Of a DNA stretch of 64,000 nt, positions 33,126-45,440 are shown piece after piece. The notes under the pieces were generated by a model that was not told where the DNA came from, did not search any database, and saw only the letters and a program-made list of their open reading frames with translations. The translations under genes were made by a program, and so were the position numbers. Source of the stretch: Oxyruncus cristatus. Taxonomy: Eukaryota; Chordata; Aves; Passeriformes; Cotingidae. Every line of letters starts with the position of its first letter. Positions within the stretch are counted from its first letter, which is position 1. The stretch spans positions 289 to 64,288 of the forward strand of contig VXAY01002120.1 of assembly GCA_013399855.1 (NCBI GenBank), in the 5' to 3' direction.

Positions 33126-35310
33126 AAAGCAGATAAGGCAAACCACCATCCCCATATACTAGGTTTTTACACCTGATGTGAGGAACTGCCAAAGTGATTG
33201 CATGAATAGCTCTGTCTTCCCTTAATGGAAGACTGAATAAAAGGGTGCCTAGGAACGCCCTTAGTAGCATCTCATAAATCCTTACTGACAAACCTAAAAT
33301 TCTGCTGATGGAATGAATCAGTAGCACTTCCAATTTCCAAGAAATACTCAAAATAAAAGTGAATAACATAGTAGTACTGCAGGGAAGAACTTCATATTAG
33401 TGCTCTGCTTCATCTCAGTTGTTTGTTTCTATTTTCATTTTTTCCCATCTAACTACAGGGAAAACTGTAGTAGCATGGAATCATCTACATGTTTTCTGTC
33501 CATGCAGAAAGCAAATTTTCAAAACAAGCTATTATGTTTCATTCTAAAATTTATTCGGTATATAATAATAAAAAATGGAATATATTTATGAATAAAAGTG
33601 TCAAAATTCTCCTTTTCATCAAGGTATATCTAGTACATGTCAACAGAAATTAATGCATCCCTGTAGGAAGATTCAGTTTCAAGTAGAAAAGTATTTTCTG
33701 TCGGAAAAATATTGAAATATTTAGAAGCTTTAGATCTTATTTTCAACTCCCCAAAGCATTTCAGGATTTCTTTTTATTAACCTCAGACCTTTCAAAGTAT
33801 TTTGGGCTAATACTGGCTCTGCAGCTCTGATCTTCCTCAGATAGGGATTTTGAAGAAAATAAGAATATTCCACCTTGAATTGACAGCCTTTCCTCTGTTT
33901 TAACTTACACTTTTTTCCCCTTTCATTCCTGGACTTTCTATTTACCACGGTCTGAGAAACACCGCACAGTTAATATCTTTCTGCCCAGTTCTTGCACTGT
34001 AGGTGATTGTGCCTGAATCCCTGGAGACTTTCTGTGAAGCTTTGCACTGCTGTTTCTCAGGGACCTGGAAACTGTTGGTGGTATAAATCATCTGCATTTT
34101 ACCGATTCCCAGACAGCAGGGATGCAATTTCCAGGAGACGGAGGGGGGGGCAGGGGGAGGTCTTCCTTCATTTTTCAAAACCTTGCATTAGAAAGTAGTT
34201 ATTAATAGGTTTCCATTCCCTTTCATATCAGAAGAAGCCTTTAAGGGAACACGTTTTGCATTCAGATTAGCACAAGATCTGTCATTAACTGATATAGGGA
34301 AAACCTATTTTTTCAATACAGTTGCTGTGGCTCTTATTTTTAATTACACTCCTGCTGCTGTTAATCGGTTGTGATTTGTAACCACAATATTTTAAAACAG
34401 AAGGTGAAACATGGAATACAGAGGGGAGCTAGAAAACAGAAAGGCATTGGTACCAACAGGAAATGAAATGTTTTAACTTAAACAAGAGATTTGGTATTAC
34501 AAAGGTGATACAAACAGCATGTGAAAGCATCCGACTAAATCCAGACTAAATTGAAAGACTAAATTATGTATGTGAGCAGGCAGGATGTGGTACCTGCTGG
34601 ATTTCATTTGCCTGAGAATCTAAACTTAGTGCCTGGTGACCTGTGATGATGCTAAAACATCACTATCCAAGCCTTCTTTTTTTCTGCACAAATTTGAGAG
34701 ACATCTGAAATTGAATCAGTTTAATATCTTTATTGCTGGACACACTTTTGGAAACGCTTCTATAAAAAAACACATGGCATGACTTCTAGGATGAGATTTC
34801 TGGATCATCTTCCTGGATTTCATGAGATCCAGATGCTGATTCACACACAAAAGGACCACAAAACAACGACAGAAAGTTCAGCCTTATCAGCAAAAGATTT
34901 TAAAACTGTGTGTTCAACCACACCTGCAAGCAATGATTTCTGATATTGCATACCTGCCTACAGTCTTATTTTTAGAATCACTGTGTTCAGCTGGGAAAGG
35001 TCCAACAATCCAGGACTTCTCATGTCCAGCCTGGGTGAAACGAAACACAGAGCAGAATTTTGCAACACACTTCTACAACTCTAACTTACAGAAGGTCAGA
35101 CCATTTTTGTTTCTTTGTTTCATCGTTTGTTCTTCAAATAGCTTAGTAGACACATTTTAAAAAAATTCTTCGTGGAAAAATACAAGTCCATACACTGACT
35201 TAAATGGTTTGTGTCACAAGCCCTGCCACACCACGTTAACCAGCCACCAACGGAAACACTGATCCAGTCAGAAATCAGAAATTAGCATAAATAACTTCCA
35301 AAGTAGCCAG
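33126..35310. other. Unique AT-rich DNA, no gene seen
   Basis: No repeats recognised apart from a G-run at 34138-34160 (GGAGGGGGGGGCAGGGGGAGG). No exon-like ORF. Confidence 0.5.
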
Positions 35311-35662
35311 ACAGAGTGGGGGTTGTTCAGCCTGAAGAAGAGAAGGCTTCGGGCATACCTTAGAGTACTTTCCAGTACCCAAAGGGGCTACAAGAGAGCT
35401 GGAGGGGGACTTTTGACAGGGGTGAGGAGTGACAGATGTAAGGAAGAAATTTTTCACTGTGGGAGTAGAGAGGCACTGGAACAGTTTGCCCAGAGAAGCT
35501 GTGGGTACAACATGCCTGGAAGTGTCCAAGGCCAGGTTGGATGGGGCTTTGAGCAACCTGGTCTAGTGGAAGGTGACCCTGCCCATGGCAAGGAGTTCAG
35601 AACTAGATGGTCTTTAAGGTCCCTTCCAACCCAAACCGTTCTGTGATTCTCTGATTATATGA
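35311..35662 (+). mobile_element. CR1 LINE 3' region
   Basis: Begins within the 3' UTR at GGGGTTGTTCAGCCTGAAGA. Contains GGGCTTTGAGCAACCTGGTC and AGATGGTCTTTAAGGTCCCT, ending CCCAAACCGTTCTGTGATTC. Fairly well preserved. Confidence 0.93.
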
Positions 35663-36251
35663 CACAGGTACGTGGAGCCATAGACTCATGGACTCCAGCT
35701 TCAGGTTTGTCATGCTGGTCCCGTAAGGGAGCTACATCAAACCAACCTGTAATATCAAGCTGACCATGAGAGCACAAAGAGCAAAGCACCTGAGTGTCAA
35801 TCTCTTGAATCAACCCCACATTCACCAGGAATGCATCACACTTCTCTTGACCATGCTGTGCAAACTCTAATGGTGATAAACATCTAGCCAGTTTTTTCCA
35901 TTTCTTTTTGCTTCAGTCAATGGTTATGGAATCTGGTCAGTGACCGGCAGTTATTTCAGCGCCAGGCATTTATTACCATTTATTCAGTAAATACAGAGGA
36001 GCAGTGAACTGCAACACTGGATTCAACCACACCATAACATAGGAAAAGTCTAAATTTGATTCAGACTCTGCCACATGAGCCCACATTTACAGCAATAGAT
36101 ATGCGTGTTCTATCATGTCTGGCAAGGGAATTAAACAATATTGCTACACACAAAGTTCTGAGTCTCTAAACTGAGGCCTACAGAGATTTCATTGGAATTT
36201 TTCTTTACTTAAGAAGAAAACAAAACCAAGCAAACACCCCCTGCCCCAACT

Positions 36252-36440
36252 TCACAGAATGGGTGAGTTAAGGTGGGACCACTGGAAGTCATGTAGTCCA
36301 GCCTCCCTGCTCCAGCAGGGTCCCCTAGAACATGTTACTTGGGATTGTGCCCAGATGCCTTTTCCATATCTTTTGCATTCACAAAAGTTATTCCTTGTGT
36401 TGCAAGGGACACAAGCCCCCATACCACTTGCTCTGACTTG
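36252..36440 (-). mobile_element. CR1 LINE 3' end, antisense
   Basis: Opens with TCACAGAATGGGTG, then GGACCACTGGAAGTCATGTA, CTGCTCCAGCAGGGTCCCCT and GGATTGTGCCCAGATGCC. This is the reverse complement of a CR1 tail. Confidence 0.8.
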
Positions 36441-36572
36441 TAGAATCATAGAAACATTGAATGTATTGGGTTGGAAGGGACCTTAAAGACCACCTAGTTC
36501 CAAACCCCCTGCCATGAGCCACCTTCCACTAAAGCAGGTTCCTCAAAGCCTCATCCAGCCTAGCCGTAGATG
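36441..36572 (-). mobile_element. Second CR1 3' end, antisense, directly adjacent
   Basis: Starts TAGAATCATAGAAAC, then GGGTTGGAAGGGACCTTAAA and CCACCTAGTTCC...GCCATG. A separate, less diverged insertion abutting the copy at 36252-36440 in the same orientation. Confidence 0.9.
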
Positions 36573-37023
36573 CTGCCTGACAGCACACATTCAGAATTAT
36601 AATGTCTTTAGTTCAGGGACAAGCTTTGTCTGTCATGCCAGCCACACATGTCCTACATGTCATTGTCCTCAGAGGCTGTGACTAAACTGATGGTTCTGGG
36701 GGCGAAACCATGCGGATAAATGTTTTGGACATTTCCTGGCCTGTGTTTGCCCTGCTCCACAGAGCAGACATGGTGAAATGCTGCCAGCACAGGCCATGAG
36801 TGGTCCATGCGACTGCAGGTTTGGCAGTGAAAGAAGGACTTCTGGCTGTGAGGCTGTGATTGCCAGCAGCCAGCCTCCAGACCCTGTCGCTCACCATCTG
36901 CCAGTGAGGTGCAGCCCCCATGACAGGCACTGCAATGGTGATTCCTTGGAAAGCAACCCAGGGACCCTGATGAAGTATCTTACTCATTGGTCCTTTGCTG
37001 CATTTCAACTGCTTCATTGGTCC

Positions 37024-37039
37024 TTTTTTTTTTTTTTTT

Positions 37040-37071
<32 letters not shown>
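37024..37071. repeat. Poly-T tract
   Basis: About 48 bases of T with one C. A 13-bp direct repeat TCATTGGTCCTTT occurs at 36984 and 37014, just before the tract. It may be the tail of a minus-strand retroposed sequence, but no such body is recognisable. Confidence 0.9.
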
Positions 37072-37072
<1 letters not shown>

Positions 37073-38301
37073 CATATCTGTTTGACTGGGCACTGCAGCA
37101 TCTAGCAGTCAGAGATCTGACAAACATAAGACAGCATTTACTTTTATCTGTGAGCTGAGGAAAAGGCAAGGGAAGAGCAGAGTGGCAGCTGTGGACAGGG
37201 GGATCACAAAGCATCTATGAAGCATCTTCCACAGACACCTAGGCACTGACATCACCAGTTTTCGGTACTGATTACTAAAAGGCGTGTCGTAACCACACCT
37301 TCAATGAATATGGTTATAGAGAGTGTAAAAACAAAAAAGGGAGTTTTATTAGGAGGATTCTTCATCCTTTTCAGAATTTAAAGCATCAGATATCCCTAAG
37401 CTTAAAAGTACAGGAAAAATCTTTGGGAAGGAATAGTGTTACATGCAGGTTTCTCAACCAGAGATGGGGTACATATGAATTCCTCTTTAAGATTCATTCT
37501 TAAGATTTAGTATTGATGCTCCAGAATTATACTAAAGGGAGAAAAGGAAAAAAAAACAAAAGCAACACCAAAAATCCCACAAAAAAAACCCCAAAACCAA
37601 CTAGAGAAAATACTTTTTTTTTTTTTTTCTTTAATCTTAAGAAGCAATTTAAACTGATTCAATTGCTTGTCTGTTTTGAATAGGCATGGAAAAGAGGATG
37701 TGATAATTTATGCACAAAAGCTTGCATTTTAATTTAATTCTCAAGTACACTCCAGTTGTATATTTGCAGTCCAGCAGACATTCTAAAATAATCCAAACCA
37801 AACTTGAAATTTATTAATTAATGTAATAAATTCATATAGGGGAAAAAAAAAGGAATAGAAAATAAACCTTTCCAGACTAGTTTGGATTCTGCTTCTATCA
37901 TGCTGAAGATCAAATGGCAGAGAATCCAGAATCTGAGATTTTCTTAGAAACCATCTTATGGATTCTTGTGAAACTTTTTTTTTCATGTATTTACTCTGAC
38001 TGCTAGTCTTTACTAAAAAAAGCCCTATAGAATTCTGTATTTCAAAACATTGTATTCCTCTCTTCAATACAACTCCTCTTTAAAACTTCTTTTTACGGGG
38101 CAGTGTGGTGGAGAAGCGCTTTCAGTACTTCCAGTAGGTAAACGAGGTCCAACATTGGAGGTTATTCAGAGATTTTGTGTTTTAGCACTTAAAAATTGAA
38201 TTTCCATCCACAGAGGGTGTCTTACACATGTATCCATACTTTGGAGAGTATTTTACCATATGAGACTGTGAATAAGCAATACCATGCACTGTCAGTGATG
38301 G

Positions 38302-38350
38302 CAAACTTGGAGAGTGGGAGGCCAAACTTGGAGAGTGGGAGGCCAAACTT
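38302..38350. repeat. 21-bp tandem repeat, 2.3 copies
   Basis: The unit begins CAAACTTGGAGAGTGGGAGG. Units start at 38302, 38323 and 38344 (the last only 7 bases) and the two full units are identical. Confidence 0.92.
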
Positions 38351-38384
38351 TTGGATTTGGGTTTAATCACTCAAACTGGTGCCA

Positions 38385-38836
38385 GTGGAGTCCATGAAGA
38401 TGACCAGAGGCTGAAGCACCTTTCCAGTGGAGAGAGGTGGAGAGAGCTGGGGTTGTTCAGCCTGGAGAAGGCCCAGGGAAGACCTTACTGCCTTTTCCAG
38501 TGCCTGAAGGGGCTTCAAGAAAACCTGGAGAGGGGCTTTTGACAAGGGCATAGAGTAACAGAGCAAGGGGAATGTCTTCAAATTAAGAGTATGTTTAAAT
38601 CAGATATAAGGAAGAAATTCTTGACTTTGAGGGTGGTGAGGCACTGGAGCAGGTTGCCTGTAGAAGCTGTGGCTGACCCATCCTGGAAGTGTTCCAGGCT
38701 GGTTTGGATGGATTTCTGAGCATCCTGGTCTATTGGTACGTGTCTCTGCCCATGGCAGGGGGGTTGGAACAAGATGGCCTTTAAAGGTCCCTTTCATGGG
38801 ACCATGGGACCATGCTGTGATTCTGTGATTCTGTGG
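38385..38836 (+). mobile_element. CR1 LINE 3' region
   Basis: GGGTTGTTCAGCCTGGAGAA, TATAAGGAAGAAATTCTTGA, GAGGCACTGGAGCAGGTTGC and GGGGGGTTGGAACAAGATGG, ending CTGTGATTCTGTGATTCTGT. One of the longer CR1 tails in the window. Confidence 0.93.
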
Positions 38837-41800
38837 TTTGTCCTAGTGATAAATAATACAGAGGGCACAAGGCATCTAAATATAGAGACACCACAGCTAT
38901 TAAACTCAGTGTTCTGTTGGGAGCAGCTGAGACGCGTGTGAGCAAGGCTGGGCCCCAGAGATGCTCATGGCAATGGAAACAGTTGCCATGGAGACAACAA
39001 AGGCCGACCAAAGGAATTACCAACATGCACCAGTCTAAGGGTGCCTGATGTTGAATAATGCAGAGTGATGCCGCTGCAGCCCCAGCACTATTGTGGAGCC
39101 CAGGGAGCACTGAACAGGTACCTTTTGTTATGATGGGCTGTAGCTGGAGGGCAACTCCGTTTTTACAGGTATTTACAGTTAACAAACCAAGCAACCAAAC
39201 AAACATCAAAATACAACAAAACAAAGGCAGTTGTAGCCATAAATGGAGTAAAACCCTGTATAAACTGATTCATTCCCCTTGTATGTACTGGAAGAAGGAT
39301 TTCTGCTGATGTTACTTCTTAGCATTTAGCTCATTGTGAGTCACAGAAAATGATCTGAACATGAGGAAGGGAGAGAAGGAAATCAATAATGCTAGGTCGT
39401 TGGAAAGCTAAAACCATTAGGAGCACAAAGAAGATTGGAGTTCTTATTAAGGCAGGTATTGCTCCTCCCTGCACATCTGCTTTTCTGTTTTGCAGTTTCA
39501 AGATCACAGGCAGTGTACAACATATTGGGCCAGTCCTGGGTTTTAACTTGGGCCAAAATCAGTCATTAATATAAAACGCAAAAAGAAAATCCCATGTGAT
39601 AAAAGAAAAGAAAAAATCACCACAGAAGCCTCTTGTAGGCAGCAAGGAAAATGTTGTTTTGCAACCCACAAAAAAAAAGAAGTTTATATTAATTCCAAAG
39701 TAGGTTGTTGTTATCCTTATTAAGAAAAATATATTATTAAATTTCACACGATAACTTTTCTGCACAGCATTATTGCCACCTTAACACACCTGCAACGAAG
39801 ATATACCCCTGCTTTTAGTAGAGATGTTCTCATTAATGGGACGACTGTGAGGATATCTGTTGGCTATATTTACACTAAAGAGAGTGAAGAAATAAAAGCT
39901 TCTGTTTTCACAGGCAAAATGGAAATGTTGAGACTTTTCTGGTGAACCACACATATTCATTTTACTTAATTTGTGTTGTATTATCCACAGCACAGCTTGA
40001 AAATGGATGCCCATACAGCTTTTCATGGTAAAGTGCAAGTACCTTGACAAGGATATGAAATACCATGTCAACTAAACATGACACAGTACGTGTTTTCTAT
40101 TTAAGAAATAAACACAGACAGAAGTAATTTATATATAACTTAAGCCAGAAACTTTAACCAACAGGATATGAGTGTTTGACTTCCTTGTATTCCTTTGAGA
40201 ATAGTCCATAGTAGCTCAAAAAGTCTTTTTTCTTGGGGTATATACTACCTTGGCAAAAATGTGTGTGCCTAAAATCTTTGGAACAGGAACTTTCAGAGAG
40301 GTCTTTTTTTGCATTAAGTCACTTGTTCTTTGCAAAGATACTAAATTGAAGTCTTTGGTTGGATTTACACAGCTATAATCTCTAGCTTGAAAATTGGATG
40401 CTGGGCAATGAGAATTGGCTCATAGCCCTTTGTTATGCTGACACCTATGCGTCCCTTGGAAAGTATAGAAAATTAATACTTTTGAAGAGTTTTGGAGCTT
40501 TTGTAAAGATAAGTTATAATATAGTAAGTGTGAAATATAATTAATCTAAATATAATGGGATTTTTTTTTTTCCACCTAAAGGCTAAAATTATACAGCACT
40601 AATGAAAGAAATATATTGTTGTTCAGAGAAAACAAGTCAGTAGTCATTCATAATTCATGTACTCCCTAAAGTGTCCCTTAATAGGATTTAGGTGGTTCTG
40701 GGAAATATACAATAGAATTTTTTGATAGTCTATTTTTTTCTGGAATTTAAGTTTTAATTATCCTCTTGTGGTTTCAAGTTTAGGAGGAAACAAAAAGACT
40801 CAAACCAGGTCACTCATCTGTGTACTGTGTGTTTGCTGTGGGTTACCCATGTCAGCAGCTAAGCACCCACTTAGCTGCTTGCTCCTTGAGGGTGCAAACT
40901 CATGGGCCAAGATAAAGACCATCTAATAAGAATGGTTGGGATTTTTTTAAGAGAATCAAACACCTCTCCCCACAAGACTGATGCCCTGGCAGTCTTTACC
41001 ACTGACCCTGATGTTGTACAACAGAGAATATCCCTTGGCCACAGCAGCAAGATGTTTAAGCCTATTTGCTTAAAAAATTATGTTTTCCCAACCACCATTT
41101 TAAATAATAATTGAGTCTATAATGGTGTCTTCTTCCTATTCTAAAGATTATTAACAAAGGGTCTGTTCAGAAGTCAAAATGTATCTATATAGATCTAAGA
41201 CACTGAAGTTTAGAAATATTTCTGGTTTAGAGTTTAATTCCCACTATTAAATCTGAATTATCACTATTGAAGTCTGCATTTTGAATGGAAAACTGTATAG
41301 TGAAGTTTAGAATGATAAACTGATACACAGCTACTGAAGGCAGCTTATGCCTGAAATTATTCTGAAAACTGGCATCAAAGAAAAGTATGCATGTGAGGGG
41401 GATTATACTGTTGCATAGCATCAGAAGGCTGCTTCAACAGCTACTTCTACTGGCTTTAGCCAAACTCACTGCAGACAAATCAAGCTAGAATCTGCTGATA
41501 CTCTAATACAAGAATTTAAGCTTTTCAAAGTTTTCACTAAGATACCTCCTGAATTCCTTTTCAGGCTTTTCCCGGAATTTTCTAGTTCTCAGCTGGAAAC
41601 AAGTGTTTATTACAATTTTCAGAATGGTTCTACTTCCAAAATTGCATCCTTAATTTTGCAGTCTTGTGGTATTTACCTGGCTTAATTGAATTCAGCGGGA
41701 GGTTTTCAGTCAGCTGCAGGTGTTTTCATGGTTTTCAGACAGTGAATCCAGATGGGGTTTTATCTTTTGTGCTCATCTAAACTTCATTTACAAGTCATCC

Positions 41801-44800
41801 ATAATTTCTTTTTTTAATGTTCAACACTCTCATCTCAGTAAATATCTCTCAAGCGTCAAACAGAAACAGTTCAATGTTCCTTACTAAAATGTTGGGCTTT
41901 TTTAATTTGTTTGTTATATTTTGTTTATTATATATGAAATTCTTAAAAATAGTTGGTTTAGTAGGTTAGAAAGACATTAGGGCAAAAGCTGCTGAAGTAC
42001 TTCTGAAAATTTTAGTCTACTATTTCAGATGCTACAAGTTTCAGTTGAGGGGGGTTTCTTGTTTGTTTGTTTGGGTTTTTTTGACCATAGTTACAAAATA
42101 TTTGTAAAACAAGCTAAGCATTTTACAATTATGCTTAATTTAGATTGATGAATTTCCACGGAGTATAAATTTATTCTTAGCTGATTCTCCAGGTTCCATT
42201 CCACTTTCAGGACAACAGCCTGATGAGTGAAAAAAGTATAGATACAATTCTTGGTAAGTTAGTCTTTGCTGAGGCTCCATATGATATCTCTGTGGATAAA
42301 CTGTTGAAAGAGATTTTTCCACCCAAATCCAAGTAATCCATCAGTTTCTTAATATTGTTCTCATCACTTTCCCCAAAAAATTTGATATTTTCTGGCAGAA
42401 GAAGCTTGCGAGACATGGCTCCTGCTCTTCCAACAAACACGCAGAATGATTATAGGGTTTAAATGAAAACAAACAAAAATAATTCATTTTCATCCACTCT
42501 TCAGTATGAACATCAAGTACTCAAGTCACTTTTCTTTACACTATCTAAAACAAACGAACAAAAAAACAAACCCAAAGAAATTAAAGGCAAAGAAGAGTTG
42601 AGTACTGAGAAATTCAGAACAGCTGTGACAACATTGTCAATTTGACTCTAATGAATCATTTAGCTGTAGGGACATATTTGGCTTGTATTTTTATATAGTA
42701 AATCCTTGTCATACAAAGAAGTGTCAGCCAGTGGTGTCATTCCACTCTCCACATTGGACAATTAGTGCAAGTTCACAAATACCAACTATTATAATTTCTG
42801 AGAGACCGATACTGAAATGCTGTGAAGATCTAGGCAGCCCCTAACATTTAAGTGAGTGAGATTTGGACACCTAATCTGCAACACAGTTTGGAGGAGTCAG
42901 GCCAAGGTATCTATATTTTTAAAATATCAGTATTCATTCCCCTGTTGCCTAAAAATGGCGCTTCCAGGTGTATCCGGGTTTTCTGATCCTTGTACTGTGG
43001 CAAGTGGGAAAGTATCAAGGATCATCTTTGCTCCAAAACCTCAAAGATCTGGGAGACCGATATTGCTCTTTGTCATTTGGAAGGGAATATACAACGTTCA
43101 CTTCCAAGGTTAGCAAATCTGAGATGAAATATTAGTTACACTTACAATTTCAGAAGAAAGGAAGGAATAAAATGTCACTATTCTCAAAAAAAGTAATTTT
43201 CAGTAAGATCTGCCTGTGACAGTTCCGCCCCCAAGGTGTGGGAGTATCTGTCAGAAAATCAGCTTTCAAGATTCAAGTGGTATGTCCTCATCAACAGCTT
43301 TGTCAAGAAAGTGGTAACCTTTTATGTTTATTTCTCCACTATACACATCAGTTTTTGTAGCATTTTGCAGTATTGGCAGCTGGCAAAGTTTAAGGCACCC
43401 CAATTAATTCATTTGGCAACACAGATCTTGTACTTGTATTGGGCATCTGCAAGGGCTCAGACTGCCTGAAGCAGTGTGAAAGAACTGGATAAAAAAAGTC
43501 TGCTGATAGAAACACTGGCAAAGACAACATACAACTTTACAAGTTCAGCCTTAAAATAGATCCTTAGAGGTTCCTTAGAGCAGGAAGCAATTATCAACAG
43601 AAGCTGATAAACTTTTGGAAGTAAAACTCATTATGAAAAATATAATGCAGTTATATTTCAAGACATTTATCAATCAATCAGAGCATTCCACATGACAAAA
43701 TATTTATTTTGAGATCTCTTTTTTGGTGATATCATGTGCTAGACTCTGTGCACACTCACAGCAAGATAACTTTGCTGTGGGCTTCTAGGAGTTATTTTGC
43801 TCTTGAAGCTATTGAGCTTCTTCCTCAAATTTGGGAAGAAGAGTTTGAGTGAGAAGATGTGAAAAACATTTTTTGAACAGTTGCAAACAAGACAGATCTG
43901 TGGAAATAGCTCAGGTTTGGGTATATAGGAAAGATCATGTAGTCAAGGATTGGAAATGCTACTTTTCAGCAGCCAGAGGCAGCAATAGGTGAGAAGTGTG
44001 GGCTGTGCCTGGGCTTTAGAGTGTGTAACCAAAAAAAACGTTTCTCTTGGAAATTTTTTTCCTTATCCCATCTACTAGGTGTTTGCTTAAGTTAGCCTTC
44101 TGTTTTCCTTTCAAATATTTGAGGGGCGGTTCTTATAGGGGTTCTTTGCTTCTTTCCATTTTTTGAATTTTTCTTGTTCACCTTAATACTCCCTGTGCAA
44201 GGATGTTCTCTCCTGCCATACAATTCAACCCATTACACCAATTGCCATATATTAAGCTGCTTTTTGTTTTTCAATTAATTGCCTTCACAAATTTGTTACA
44301 TGACATAGCATGTTCCCGTAAGACCTGATGTTGCCACAAAGGAACAGAATCTGGATTTTCAGTCAAGAGATTATGGTTTTCAAATGACCAGATACAAATG
44401 ACCAGAATTTTTCTTGCAGCTAAATCTACTCATAAAACTGTCAGTTTACAATATTTAATCTGAAAGATGAATCAAAGGTCACAAGCAAGTCTTCAAAATA
44501 ATCATCAGGATTATATACTTAAACTAGCCCCGTCTTGACCCTCTATTAAAAAAAAAAGTAAAAAAATAAAAACAGTAGTGATTACTCATTTAGAGGAAAT
44601 AATAAAATATTCCTGTGTAAGGGCAGCAAGGAGATTCCTTGGATTAAGTGAGTGAATTAATAAATACATGAAAAAAAGTTAAAGATCAAGAAGGTAGCAA
44701 AATTCTCTTTTGTAAAGTGAAAGTAGAAGAGTTTCTTCACTGAGAGGGGAAAAAGTAAAAGATCAATATTCTTACACTGAAAGACCCATGTTGTCCTCCA

Positions 44801-45194
44801 GCAACCAAGTCTGCAGTGCATCTGGAGCAGGAAGCCAACACAAGGCCACTGCACCCTTAACACCTACTGTTGGTAACTGTTACTTAAGTGTCTAGCTATG
44901 AAAGGAAAAAAAAGTCTATCTTCTTCACCGAAGTGCTGGTGGAGGAGAGAAGCTTACCCCTCTGATGCAAAAATGAGGGTCATCAGGTATGCACGTACTC
45001 TGATGTGGGTTTTGTGGACTCCAGGTTTGTCCTCCAGCAAAAATGGACGGAAGCGCTGGACAATCTCAAAAGAGCCTCTTTTGGCCAGGAGGAGAAAAAA
45101 GGAGACACCCTTCCTTGGGGAGAAGTCAGCTGTTCAGTTTCCATCAATGTCTCTTGAGAGAGTTGTAGACATTCTTCATCTCATATCTGGGTTA
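38837..45194. other. Unique AT-rich DNA, no confirmed gene
   Basis: 6.3 kb without a recognisable repeat. An X-box-like inverted repeat lies at 38967-38999 and a minus-strand ORF of 77 codons at 42207-42440, listed separately. Otherwise the ORFs are short and unremarkable. Confidence 0.5.
42207..42440 (-). CDS. Short unidentified ORF, possible exon
   Basis: 77 codons. The second Met (MSRKLLLPENIKFFGESDEN) has a G at -3 (GAGCCATG), an acceptable Kozak context. The composition (mixed polar, NNIKKLMDYLDLG) looks more protein-like than other chance ORFs nearby. I see no clear splice donor or acceptor and no domain. It could be a chance ORF, a pseudogene or a first exon. Confidence 0.2.
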   Translation of the reverse strand: MFVGRAGAMSRKLLLPENIKFFGESDENNIKKLMDYLDLGGKISFNSLSTEISYGASAKTNLPRIVSILFSLIRLLS

Positions 45195-45440
45195 CACAAC
45201 AGACATGGACCTGTTGGAGCAGAGCCTGTTAAGAGAGGACAAAGGGAAATGGTTTTAAAATGAAGGAGGGTCAATATAGACCAGGCATAAGGAAAAAGTT
45301 TTGTACATTGAGGACAGTAAAACACTGACATAGGTTGCCCAGAGAGTCAGTGGCTGCCTCATCCCTGAACACCTACAAGGCCAGGATGGAGCTCTGAGCA
45401 ACCTGATCTCATTGAGGATGTCCCTGCTAATTGTGGGGGG
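45195..45440 (+). mobile_element. CR1 LINE 3'-end fragment, diverged
   Basis: ACACTGACATAGGTTGCCCA, GCCTCATCCCTGAACACCTA, GGAGCTCTGAGCAACCTGAT and GATGTCCCTGCTAATTG. The final TTCCAACC block and octamers are lost. Confidence 0.78.

Larger units (their letters stand above)
36573..38384. other. Unique DNA with poly-T and A-rich tracts
   Basis: No gene recognised. Holds a poly-T tract (37024-37071), an A/C-rich low-complexity stretch at 37540-37600, a poly-T at 37613-37628, and a 21-bp tandem repeat at 38302-38350. Confidence 0.5.

Noticed and set aside
36682..37214. Lys-rich and Phe-rich ORFs
   Set aside because: Created by the poly-T tract at 37024-37071.
43236..43469. ORF reading WEYLSENQLSRFKWYVLINS
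   Set aside because: It looked exon-like for about 35 codons, with a CTGTGACAG acceptor-like and GTGGTAACC donor-like edge, but splice signals are weak, no family is recognised and the rest of the frame is low-quality.
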